From an uncultured Clostridia bacterium (lineage in GTDB: Bacteria > Bacillota > Clostridia > Christensenellales > Borkfalkiaceae), in contig CANREU010000054.1 of NCBI GenBank assembly GCA_947629725.1, positions 1 through 9,261 of the forward strand: a DNA stretch of 9,261 nt, written 5' to 3'. The notes beneath the pieces were generated by a model, which searched no databases, was not told the origin of the DNA, and was given only the letters and a program-made list of their open reading frames with translations. The translations under genes and the position numbers were made by a program. Positions 1 through 5,558 of this stretch are shown in pieces (the first letter of the stretch is position 1; each line of letters starts with the position of its first letter).

Positions 1-786
1 AAAGAGCCCCGTACCGTAGGTGATCTTGGCGTCGCCGTCGTCGAGGGCGCCCTGCCCCACGAGGGCCGCCTGCTGGTCGCCCGCCACCCCCGCGATGGGC
101 ACCCGCGCGCCGCCGAGCTCCATTGCGCCGAACACCTCGTCGCAGGCGACGGGGCGGGGCAGGATCTCCCGCGGCACGCCGAAATAGCGGAGGAGCCCGT
201 CGTCCCAATCGCAGGTGCGGATGTCGAAGAGCATGGTGCGGGAGGCGTTGGTGTGGTCGGTGACGAACCTCTGCCCCTCGGTGAAGCGGGCGATGAGGTA
301 GCTGTCCACCGTCCCCGCGCACAGTTTTCCCTCCAAAAGGAGACGTTTTGCGGCGGGAACGTGCTCGAGGCACCATTTTATCTTGCTGGCGGAAAAGTAG
401 GCGTCGGGCAGGAGCCCCGTCTTCTTTGCGATCTCCGCCTTCATATTTTCGGGAATGGAGGCGCAAAAGGCGCTCGTGCGGCGGCATTGCCACACGATGG
501 CGGGGCAGGTGGGCTCCCCCGTCTCCGCATTCCAGAGGACGACGGTCTCCCTTTGGTTGGTGACGCCGATCCCCGCGATCTCCCCCGCGCCGGCCCGCGC
601 GCACTCTTCGAGGCACTCCATCGCCTTGAAGTAGATCTCGTCCGCGTCCTGCTCCACCCACCCGGGCTGCGGGTAGGAGAGCGCCGTCTCGCGGCTCGCG
701 CCGAAGACGAATTTCCCCGTCTTCACGTCATAGAGAAAGGCGCGTATGCTCGTCGTGCCCGCGTCGAGCGCAATCACGTATTTCAT
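1..786 (-). CDS. glpK: Glycerol kinase, N-terminal 262 residues (partial at left edge)
   Basis: FGGY-family kinase that phosphorylates glycerol to glycerol-3-phosphate with ATP in the cytoplasm. The reading frame opens at ATG (784-786) and stays open to position 1, giving about half of the usual ~500 residues. Visible family motifs are the N-terminal phosphate loop LDAGTTSIRA (residues 7-16), PGWVEQD (41-47), GVTNQRET (74-81, holding the glycerol-binding Arg79-Glu80), the DAYFSASK segment (128-135, Tyr130), AGDQQAAL (235-242, Asp237) and TYGTGLF at the break. The residue aligned with the histidine that HPr phosphorylates in enterococcal/Bacillus GlpK appears to be Glu223 (in MELGGARVPIAG), so PTS activation at that site looks absent. 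An AAGGAGG ribosome binding site lies at 795-801, 8 nt before the ATG. The gene is divergent from the Lgt-like gene. The identification as glycerol kinase rather than another FGGY kinase rests on the NQRE and YFSxSK motifs. Confidence 0.95.
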   Translation of the reverse strand, partial: MKYVIALDAGTTSIRAFLYDVKTGKFVFGASRETALSYPQPGWVEQDADEIYFKAMECLEECARAGAGEIAGIGVTNQRETVVLWNAETGEPTCPAIVWQCRRTSAFCASIPENMKAEIAKKTGLLPDAYFSASKIKWCLEHVPAAKRLLLEGKLCAGTVDSYLIARFTEGQRFVTDHTNASRTMLFDIRTCDWDDGLLRYFGVPREILPRPVACDEVFGAMELGGARVPIAGVAGDQQAALVGQGALDDGDAKITYGTGLF

Positions 787-794
787 TCGCTTTT

Positions 795-836
795 CCTCCT
801 TTTCCCCATTATACTACATCCCGCGCCCCATTTCAA
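795..836 (-). promoter_or_regulatory. glpK promoter and ribosome binding site
   Basis: On the minus strand there is TTGAAA (831-836), a 17-nt spacer, then a perfect TATAAT (808-813). The predicted start of transcription is near 801. This falls directly on the AAGGAGG ribosome binding site (795-801), so the leader would be very short. The spacing and hexamers are those of a housekeeping sigma-A promoter. Confidence 0.75.
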
Positions 837-865
837 GCCCCCTGCCGATTTTTCCTTCCCGCGGG

Positions 866-905
866 TTGACAACCGCCCCGCGCTATGGTAAAATCATGGC
901 GGGAG
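866..905 (+). promoter_or_regulatory. Promoter and ribosome binding site of the Lgt-like gene
   Basis: TTGACA (866-871), a 17-nt spacer and TAAAAT (889-894) form a near-consensus sigma-A promoter reading rightward. Transcription would start near 901. GGGAG at 901-905 is a plausible SD, 8 nt before the ATG at 914. This promoter argues against the in-frame ATG at 896, which would lie upstream of the RNA start. Confidence 0.7.
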
Positions 906-913
906 ACGGGAAG

Positions 914-1702
914 ATGGTCATAAAGTCGAGTTATTTCTATATCGGAAGCGTGCGCGTCGGGTATTACATCGTGCTCATGGCGCTCGGGCTTCTCGTGGCG
1001 TGCGCCGTCTCCCTCGCAAACGCCAAGCGGTGCGGGGCGCGCCTCCGTGACGTGCTCCTTGCGGGGGTGTTCGCGGTCGTCGGCGGGCTCTTCGGGGCGA
1101 AACTGCTCTTTATCATCGTCTCTCTCCCCCAGCTCGCCGAGGCGGGAAAACTCACTTGGCGGACCGCTTTCGGGCTCTTGAACGGCGGAACTTTTTACGG
1201 AGGGCTCCTGTTCGGCGGGCTCGCCGTCCTCCTCTACTGCCTCCTCTTCCACAGGCCGATCGGGAAGTTTTTCGACGTCTACGCGGGCGGAATTGCCCTC
1301 GGGCTCGCCGTGGGGAGAATCGGATGCCTCATCGCGGGCTGCTGCTACGGCGTGGAGACGGCGGGGGGATTTTACGTCGTCTACCTCGATTCGCCCGACC
1401 ACCCCGCGGGCGACCCCACCCACTACCTGCCCGTGCAGCTCCTCGAATCGCTCTGCCTCGTCGTCATCTTCGCCGTGTGCGAAATTCTCCTCTTTACGGC
1501 AGAGCCGCGCGGAAATTCCGCCCTCGCCTTCGGCTTTCTCTACGCCGCGGCGCGGTTTGTCCTCGAATGCTTCCGCGGCGATGCGGCCCGCGGTTTTCTT
1601 CTCGGGATCAGTACCTCGCAATACCTCTCCGTAGCGCTCTTTCTCTTGTGTTACGCGCTCGTGCTGCGGCGGGCGATCGGAAAACTCCGCGCCCTGCGCT
1701 GA
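914..1702 (+). CDS. Lgt-family (prolipoprotein diacylglyceryl transferase-like) membrane protein with altered catalytic motif
   Basis: Polytopic inner-membrane protein of 262 residues, close to the usual 260-290 of Lgt, with about seven hydrophobic segments (for example residues 17-35, 46-71, 97-112 and 122-141). True Lgt moves diacylglycerol from phosphatidylglycerol to the lipobox cysteine of prolipoproteins. The Lgt signature region is present as GRIGCLIAGCCYG (134-146), and the distal arginine motif is kept in ARFVLECFRGD. Canonical Lgt has GRxxNFxNxE here, so the asparagines and the glutamate are replaced by Cys, Ala and Cys. The canonical SFHGG, which holds the catalytic histidine, is TFYGG (93-97). 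The Arg135 equivalent is kept. These changes suggest a paralogue subgroup, so I do not assign lgt. The start at 914 was chosen because of SD spacing and the promoter position; ATG 896 would add six residues. Confidence 0.8.
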   Translation: MVIKSSYFYIGSVRVGYYIVLMALGLLVACAVSLANAKRCGARLRDVLLAGVFAVVGGLFGAKLLFIIVSLPQLAEAGKLTWRTAFGLLNGGTFYGGLLFGGLAVLLYCLLFHRPIGKFFDVYAGGIALGLAVGRIGCLIAGCCYGVETAGGFYVVYLDSPDHPAGDPTHYLPVQLLESLCLVVIFAVCEILLFTAEPRGNSALAFGFLYAAARFVLECFRGDAARGFLLGISTSQYLSVALFLLCYALVLRRAIGKLRALR

Positions 1703-1716
1703 CCCCCGCCCCGCTC

Positions 1717-1774
1717 CTCTCCCGGGAGGAAGGTGTCCTCTCAGAGAACGGATGAGGGGCATATCGCAATATGC
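1717..1774 (+). repeat. Degenerate interspersed palindrome after the Lgt-like gene
   Basis: A short self-complementary CTCCCGGGAG sits inside a CCTCTCCCGGGAGGAAGGTG context. It is followed by a GAGAACGGATGAGGGGC tail and a GCATAT-CGCA-ATATGC hairpin (1759-1774). From memory, the reverse complement (CCCTCATCCG...CACCTTCCTCCCGGGAG) resembles a common intergenic repeat of gut Clostridia. That resemblance is recall, not a search result. There is no T-tract, so it is not an obvious intrinsic terminator. Confidence 0.5.
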
Positions 1775-1781
1775 GGACGGA

Positions 1782-1820
1782 CCCTCACCCCTGCCCCTCC
1801 CCCTCACGTAGGGGGAGGGC
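1782..1820 (+). repeat. 39-bp hairpin repeat, copy 1
   Basis: The core is a perfect 10-bp stem, CCCTCCCCCT (1795-1804) with AGGGGGAGGG (1810-1819), around a CACGT loop. It is preceded by CCCTCACCCCTGC. The same 39 bp occur at 8390-8428 with one difference, and divergent relatives lie at 4082-4122 and 8465-8498. All four copies have the same orientation. Confidence 0.9.
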
Positions 1821-1872
1821 TTTCTTTGGGGATTTCCCCGCTTTTCTGCCACCCCTTCTCGGCGCTCTTTTT

Positions 1873-1954
1873 CGTCATCCCGAACCGTTCTACTACGTCA
1901 TCCCGAACCGTTCTACTACGTCATCCCGAACCGTTCTACTACGTCATCCCGAAC
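1873..1954 (+). repeat. Tandem array of a 23-bp unit, three full copies plus 13 bp
   Basis: The unit CGTCATCCCGAACCGTTCTACTA-type sequence (23 bp) repeats exactly at 1873-1895, 1896-1918 and 1919-1941. It then continues as CGTCATCCCGAAC at 1942-1954. The first 11 bp of each unit equal the left terminus of the palindromic element that begins at 1942. No reading frame supported by other evidence crosses the array. Confidence 0.92.
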
Positions 1955-2044
1955 GGACGTGAGGGATCTCGCTCTTTCGCAAAGAGATCCCTCGACACGC
2001 CGTGCCGCCCGCGTTTGCGGGCGGCACGGCGGCTCGGGATGACG
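1942..2044. repeat. Palindromic intergenic element with 11-bp inverted termini
   Basis: The outer inverted ends are CGTCATCCCGA (1942-1952) and TCGGGATGACG (2034-2044). Inside are two hairpins. One is GAGGGATCTC (1961-1970) with GAGATCCCTC (1984-1993), with an alternative CTCTTT/AAAGAG pairing. The other is a perfect 13-bp stem, CCGTGCCGCCCGC (2000-2012) with GCGGGCGGCACGG (2017-2029), around GTTT. It is about 103 bp with no coding capacity. It resembles the CGTCA...TGACG element at 8275-8342 in its outer ends. Confidence 0.85.
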
Positions 2045-2070
2045 TGGTGGGGAAAGGGCAAGTGCCGCCC

Positions 2071-2193
2071 TTTTCTCGGCGCCCCCTTGAGGGGGAGCTG
2101 TCACGAAGTGACGGAGGGGGTGTTGTGCGATGATCGTGGGCAACCCCCACTCGTCACGGCTATGCCGTGACACCCGCCCCCTTCAAAGGGGGC
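2071..2193. repeat. Composite hairpin element: two inverted multi-hairpin units
   Basis: There are four stems in series: CCCCCT/AGGGGG (2082-2087 with 2090-2095), GTCAC/GTGAC (2100-2104 with 2108-2112), GTCACGGC/GCCGTGAC (2153-2160 with 2164-2171) and GCCCCCTT/AAGGGGGC (2176-2183 with 2186-2193). The right half is roughly the inverted copy of the left half: C/G hairpin, then a TCAC/GTGA-type hairpin, then a GGGGGT-type stretch. The element ends about 50 bp before the murG start. It has the same architecture as 4133-4251. Confidence 0.75.
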
Positions 2194-2244
2194 AGGTTTG
2201 CAGCGGGCGGCAATAAAAATCGGCGGGCGGAATATACTGTTTTT

Positions 2245-3273
2245 GTGAAATATATCCTCTTTACGGGCGGCGGGAGCGCGGGGCACGTCGTCCCCAATCT
2301 CGCCCTCATGAACGAGCTGCGGTATGTGGCGAAACTCGGCTATATGGGCACGGGAGGGGTCGAAAAGCGGCTGGTTACGGAGGCGGGCTACCCCTTTTTC
2401 GAGGTGGAGACTCCCAAGCTCGTGCGCGGTTTCGACCTCTCCAACCTCTCCATCCCCTTCCGCCTGCATACGGCGAAAAGGCGGGCGCTCGCGCTTTTGA
2501 AACGGGAGCGCCCCGCCCTCGTCTTCTCAAAGGGCGGCTTTGCGAGCTACCCCGCCGCGTGGGCGGCGCACCGTCTGCATATCCCCCTTCTCACCCACGA
2601 GAGCGATCTCTCCCCCGGGCTGTGCACCAAACTCATCGCCAAAAAGTGCGAGGCGGTACTCACCTCCTTCCCCGAGACGGCGAAGTGCTTCCGCAACGGG
2701 CAATGCGTGGGGTCGCCCATAAGAAAAGAGACGCTGTGCGGGGAACGGGAGCGGGCGAGGCGGAAATACGGCTTTTCCTCCCGCGACAAGGTCCTCCTCG
2801 TGCTCGGCGGCGGAAGCGGGAGCCGCGCCCTCAACGGGGCGGTGCGGGAATGTCTTTCCTCCCTGCTCTCCTTCTGCCGCATCCTCCACCTCTGCGGGAA
2901 GGACATCATGGAGGATCCTCCCGAGGGGTACGTCCAAAGGGAGTTCGAGCGGGATATGGGGAGCGCCTACGCCTGCGCCGACTGCGTGCTGTGCCGCGCG
3001 GGAAGCAACACTCTCTTCGAGGTGCTCGCCCTCAAAAAGCCCGCCCTGCTCGTCCCCCTTGCGCGCGGTTCGCGGGGGGACCAGATCGAAAACGCCCGCT
3101 ATTTTTCGGGGAAGGGGCTGTGCCGCGTCCTCCCCGAGGCGGAACTTGAAAGGCTCCCCGCTGCGGCAGAGGCGCTCTTTGAGGATGAAACCCTCCGCGA
3201 CGCCCTCGAAAACTGCACCGTGTCGAGCGGAACAAGGCGTGTGCTCGACGTCATCCGCTCCTTTGCGGAGTGA
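2245..3273 (+). CDS. murG: MurG, UDP-GlcNAc:lipid I N-acetylglucosaminyltransferase
   Basis: Peripheral membrane GT-B glycosyltransferase that adds GlcNAc from UDP-GlcNAc to lipid I, making lipid II for peptidoglycan. It has 342 residues, slightly short for the family (~350-370). The N-terminal glycine-rich loop is TGGGSAGHVVPNLAL (residues 7-21). SKGGFASYP and the HESDLSPGLCTK segment follow, in the form seen in Clostridium MurG. The C-terminal domain has GSPIR, LGGGSGSRALN, the YACADCVLCRAGSNTLFEV donor-site motif and SRGDQIENARYF. The start is GTG 2245, which aligns with the usual MKKIxxTGGG N-terminus; the frame extends upstream only into repeat DNA. There is no clear SD, and a TATACT lies at 2233-2238. 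It stands alone, outside any dcw cluster, and its last 23 bp overlap the end of yunB. Confidence 0.93.
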   Translation: MKYILFTGGGSAGHVVPNLALMNELRYVAKLGYMGTGGVEKRLVTEAGYPFFEVETPKLVRGFDLSNLSIPFRLHTAKRRALALLKRERPALVFSKGGFASYPAAWAAHRLHIPLLTHESDLSPGLCTKLIAKKCEAVLTSFPETAKCFRNGQCVGSPIRKETLCGERERARRKYGFSSRDKVLLVLGGGSGSRALNGAVRECLSSLLSFCRILHLCGKDIMEDPPEGYVQREFERDMGSAYACADCVLCRAGSNTLFEVLALKKPALLVPLARGSRGDQIENARYFSGKGLCRVLPEAELERLPAAAEALFEDETLRDALENCTVSSGTRRVLDVIRSFAE

Positions 3274-3931
3274 CGGGCGGGGCGAGGGAGTAGCTCTCCC
3301 CGAAGATGTCCGTCTGCAAATAGGTGTCGGGGACCCTGCCGACGAGCACGCTCTCGCAGATGAGGACCTCCGTTAAAGAGGCAAAATTGCTCGTGGCGGC
3401 GGGCATTACGATGGAGATGTCGGCGACGACCTCGAGGTAGACGGAGTGCTTGGTCTGGTTGATCCCCGCGCTCTCGAAGGAGGAGACGAAGCGGCAGGCG
3501 ACGTTGGAGATGGGGATGATGCGCATCCGCACCCGCGGCCCGAAGCCCGCCCATGCCTCCACCCCCGTGAACGCGCCGAGGGGCACCTCGATCCCCTCCG
3601 CACTCATCGTCTGCAAATTTTCCTGCGACATGTAGGCGGTGTCACGGGCGATGCGGTTGATCTGCAGGGCGTTGGAGGTGATGGAGTTGACGTTCCCCTC
3701 CCCGTCCCGCTCCACGGTGACGAGGTCCTCATAGCGCACCGAATCGGAGAGGGTGTAGTAGACGGCATCGTTCACAGCGACCGTCGTGATGGAGCGCATC
3801 GACGCCTCGGCGATGGATTTCAGTACCCGCGTAACGTTGACGTGCATGGCGACGACCGCGCCGATGAGCACGAACGCGACCGCACCGAATGCGACCGCCC
3901 GCCTCCCTTTTCTTCTTCTCCGCTCGTCCAC
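3251..3931 (-). CDS. yunB: YunB-family sporulation protein
   Basis: 226-residue protein with a basic N-terminus (DERRRRKGRR) and a single membrane segment at about residues 12-30, then an extracytoplasmic alpha/beta domain. Family-typical stretches are AVNDAVYYTL with YEDLV and a GNVNSITSNALQIN segment, then EVPLGAFTG, GPRVRMRIIPIS and FESAGINQTKHSVYLEV, and near the end CESVLVGRVPDTYL. In Bacillus subtilis yunB is a sigma-E-controlled gene needed for normal spore formation; its biochemical role is not known. The start is GTG (3929-3931). The ATG at 3937-3939 is out of frame, and there is only a weak GGAAG upstream. Its 3' end runs into murG tail to tail, with no terminator between. Its presence is the main evidence that this organism makes endospores. 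Confidence 0.88.
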   Translation of the reverse strand: MDERRRRKGRRAVAFGAVAFVLIGAVVAMHVNVTRVLKSIAEASMRSITTVAVNDAVYYTLSDSVRYEDLVTVERDGEGNVNSITSNALQINRIARDTAYMSQENLQTMSAEGIEVPLGAFTGVEAWAGFGPRVRMRIIPISNVACRFVSSFESAGINQTKHSVYLEVVADISIVMPAATSNFASLTEVLICESVLVGRVPDTYLQTDIFGESYSLAPPVTPQRSG

Positions 3932-4081
3932 GCTTCCATTTTATGCGCGGGATATTTGCGGTTATGTGCGCCGCACCGCTCTGCTCTTGCTCCCCTTCTT
4001 GGAGAGCTGCCACGCCGCCCTTTCTCGCCCCCTTCTTTTCGCTTCATTCTGAACGAAGGGAAGGCGAAGTACGAAGTCCAC
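3932..4081. other. Spacer upstream of yunB, no gene seen
   Basis: No coding frame is supported here. Going leftward into yunB, a CATAAAAT (minus strand, 3938-3945) loosely resembles a sigma-E -10 box, but I see no convincing -35. A TTCATTCTGAACGAAGGGAAG stretch (about 4042-4062) looks like a decayed end of an interspersed repeat. Confidence 0.4.
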
Positions 4082-4122
4082 CCCTCACCCTGCCCTCCCC
4101 CCTCAAGTATAAGGGGGGAGGC
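4082..4122 (+). repeat. Hairpin repeat, divergent copy of the 39-bp family
   Basis: It has a CCCTCACCCTGCCCT lead, then a 10-bp stem, CCTCCCCCCT (4094-4103) with AGGGGGGAGG (4112-4121), around an 8-nt loop CAAGTATA. It has the same order and orientation as 1782-1820 and 8390-8428. The stem changes are paired, so pairing is preserved. Confidence 0.75.
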
Positions 4123-4132
4123 AAGAGCGTCC

Positions 4133-4251
4133 CCCTTTCTCGGCTCCCCCTCTTGGGGGAGCTCCGCCGTGGTTTTTACGGCGGTGAAGGGGTTCGGGGG
4201 CGGCTGCAAACCCCTATCCCCCCTTCGGGGTACTTCCCCCAAAGGGGGAAG
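4133..4251. repeat. Composite hairpin element, second copy
   Basis: Stems in series are CTCCCCC/GGGGGAG (4144-4150 with 4155-4161), CCGCCGT/ACGGCGG (4164-4170 with 4178-4184), CCCC/GGGG (4220-4223 with 4227-4230) and CTTCCCCC/GGGGGAAG (4233-4240 with 4244-4251). It shares the TTTCTCGGC entry, the GGGGGAGCT junction and the order of stems with 2071-2193, but the second and third stems differ completely in sequence. Confidence 0.75.
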
Positions 4252-4333
4252 CAAGATGGGTTGGTCGGGGTACTTCAGCACAAGGCACGCCTGCGGCGCC
4301 CCAAAAGGGGGAAGCAAGAGTTGTTGGTCGGGA
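4242..4333 (+). repeat. Direct repeat with 63-bp period
   Basis: AAGGGGGAAGCAAGA followed by a GGTTGGTCGGG-like tail occurs at 4242-4270 and again at 4305-4333, with only a few differences. A TACTTC start is also shared (4231 and 4271). This looks like an extra half-unit of the neighbouring hairpin element, duplicated at its right end. Confidence 0.75.
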
Positions 4334-4358
4334 GAAGGACACAAAGAAAAATAAATTG

Positions 4359-4385
4359 AAAAACGCGGCGAGTGGCCGCGTTTTT
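4359..4385 (-). terminator. Bidirectional intrinsic terminator downstream of galK
   Basis: The stem CGCGGC (4364-4369) with GCCGCG (4375-4380) has a GAGTG loop and is flanked by A5 on the left and T5 on the right. Read leftward it gives a GC stem followed by TTTTT, about 50 nt after the galK stop. Read rightward it also ends in TTTTT. Confidence 0.88.
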
Positions 4386-4433
4386 GCTTATTTATGTCAC
4401 GCATAGTACTTCGCACAGGTGCGAAATTTGCCT

Positions 4434-5558
4434 TTAATCGAGCTTTTCCACCGTGATGCCGTCGCCGATCTCCGTCTCATAGAAGGTGACGGGATAGCCC
4501 GTCTCGCGGGTGTAGCGCTCGGCGACGAACTTCTTGAAGTCCTCCACCCCCTCGTGTTTTACAAGGGAGACGGTGCAGCCGCCGAAGCCCGCGCCCGTCA
4601 TGCGGGAGCCGAGGCAGGCGGGGTGCGCCTGCGCCGCGGCGGCGAGGGAATCGAGCTCTTTGCCCGTCACCTCATAGAGGTCTTTCAAAGAGGCGTGGGA
4701 GGCGTTGAGAAGGGCGCCGAGCTCCTCCATCCTCCCCTCTTTCATCGCGACGACCGCACGGTTCACGCGGTCGCACTCCTCCACGACGTGCTTCGCGCGG
4801 TCGTAAATTTTCCCGTGAAGGACCTTCCCGACTTCCGCAAAATCGGCGGGGGTGAGGTCCGCAAGGCAGGAGATCGGCTTCACCTTCTTGATGAGGGCAA
4901 GCGCCTCCTCCACTTCCGCGCGGCGCTCGTTGTATTTGCTCTCGACGAGGGCGTGGGGCTTGTTGCAGTTGGCGATGACGAGGGCGCAGCCGCCGAGGTG
5001 AACGGGCACGTATTCCCGCTCGAGGGTCTTGCAGTCGAGACGGATGGCGCAGCCCGCCTTGCCGTTGGCGGAGACATATTGGTCCATGATGCCGCAGCTC
5101 ACGCCCGCGTATTCGATCTCCGCCTTTTGGGCGACGAGGGCGATCTCGACGGGGTCCGCCTCCTCCCCTGCGACGGCGGCGAGCGCCGCGATCGTGGAGA
5201 CCTCGATGGCCGCGGACGACGAGAGCCCGCTCCCGAAGGGTACGGTGCACTCGTGCAGCATGTCGCAGCCGACGAGCTTGTGCCCCGCCTTCTCCCAGAG
5301 GTGCGCGCAGCCCGCCTGATATTTGGCGTGTTTGAGGTGACGGTAGCTCTCGAGTTTGCCGATCTCGAGGGAGTATTTCTCGGGGAGATCGGTCCACGCG
5401 AGGTTGATCTTATCCGTTCCGTTGGGGCGGACGTACACCGTGTTGCGGAAGGAGAGCGCGGCGGGAAGCACTTTCCCCCCGCAGTAGTCGACATGTTCGC
5501 CGATGAGGTTGACTCTGCCCGCGGCAGTGACCTTATAGAGATACTTTTCCATCTTCAA
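4434..5558 (-). CDS. galK: Galactokinase
   Basis: GHMP-family cytoplasmic kinase that makes galactose-1-phosphate from galactose and ATP, the first step of the Leloir pathway. The galactokinase signature GRVNLIGEHVDYCGG (14-28) carries the sugar-binding Arg15, Glu21, His22 and Asp24. The ATP loop PFGSGLSSSAA, the GIMDQ catalytic aspartate region and the C-terminal TGAGFGGC follow. It has 374 residues from TTG, or 372 from the next ATG. It is shorter at the N-terminus than most GalKs by some 15-25 residues, and an in-frame TAA at 5571-5573 rules out a longer start. AAGGAG (5567-5572) sits 8 nt before TTG 5558 but 14 nt before ATG 5552, which favours TTG. It is translationally linked to galT, whose end it overlaps by 26 bp, and is followed by a terminator. 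Confidence 0.96.
   Translation of the reverse strand: MKMEKYLYKVTAAGRVNLIGEHVDYCGGKVLPAALSFRNTVYVRPNGTDKINLAWTDLPEKYSLEIGKLESYRHLKHAKYQAGCAHLWEKAGHKLVGCDMLHECTVPFGSGLSSSAAIEVSTIAALAAVAGEEADPVEIALVAQKAEIEYAGVSCGIMDQYVSANGKAGCAIRLDCKTLEREYVPVHLGGCALVIANCNKPHALVESKYNERRAEVEEALALIKKVKPISCLADLTPADFAEVGKVLHGKIYDRAKHVVEECDRVNRAVVAMKEGRMEELGALLNASHASLKDLYEVTGKELDSLAAAAQAHPACLGSRMTGAGFGGCTVSLVKHEGVEDFKKFVAERYTRETGYPVTFYETEIGDGITVEKLD

Noticed and set aside
253..891. Open frame on the plus strand opposite glpK
   Set aside because: Antisense to a clear glycerol kinase and runs through the divergent promoter region.
833..1852. Open frame on the minus strand opposite the Lgt-like gene
   Set aside because: Charged low-complexity product that runs through the promoters and the repeats; the hydrophobic plus-strand protein fits a known family.
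1873..1954. CRISPR array
   Set aside because: The 23-bp units are directly abutting with no unique spacers, and no cas genes are in the window; it is a plain tandem repeat.
1733..2173. Small open frames across the repeat spacer on both strands
   Set aside because: They run through tandem and palindromic repeats, have no SD and change frame freely; more likely non-coding repeat DNA.
3938..3945. Sigma-E promoter for yunB
   Set aside because: CATAAAAT fits the -10 loosely, but the -35 region is poor and the RNA would begin at the start codon; not strong enough to annotate as a feature.
3446..4359. Open frames on the plus strand across yunB and the following spacer
   Set aside because: The first half is antisense to yunB and the second half is made of hairpin repeats; no family resemblance.
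4410..4425. TTCGCAC-AG-GTGCGAA palindrome downstream of galK
   Set aside because: Perfect but short, with a 2-nt gap and no T-tract; the clear terminator is at 4359-4385.
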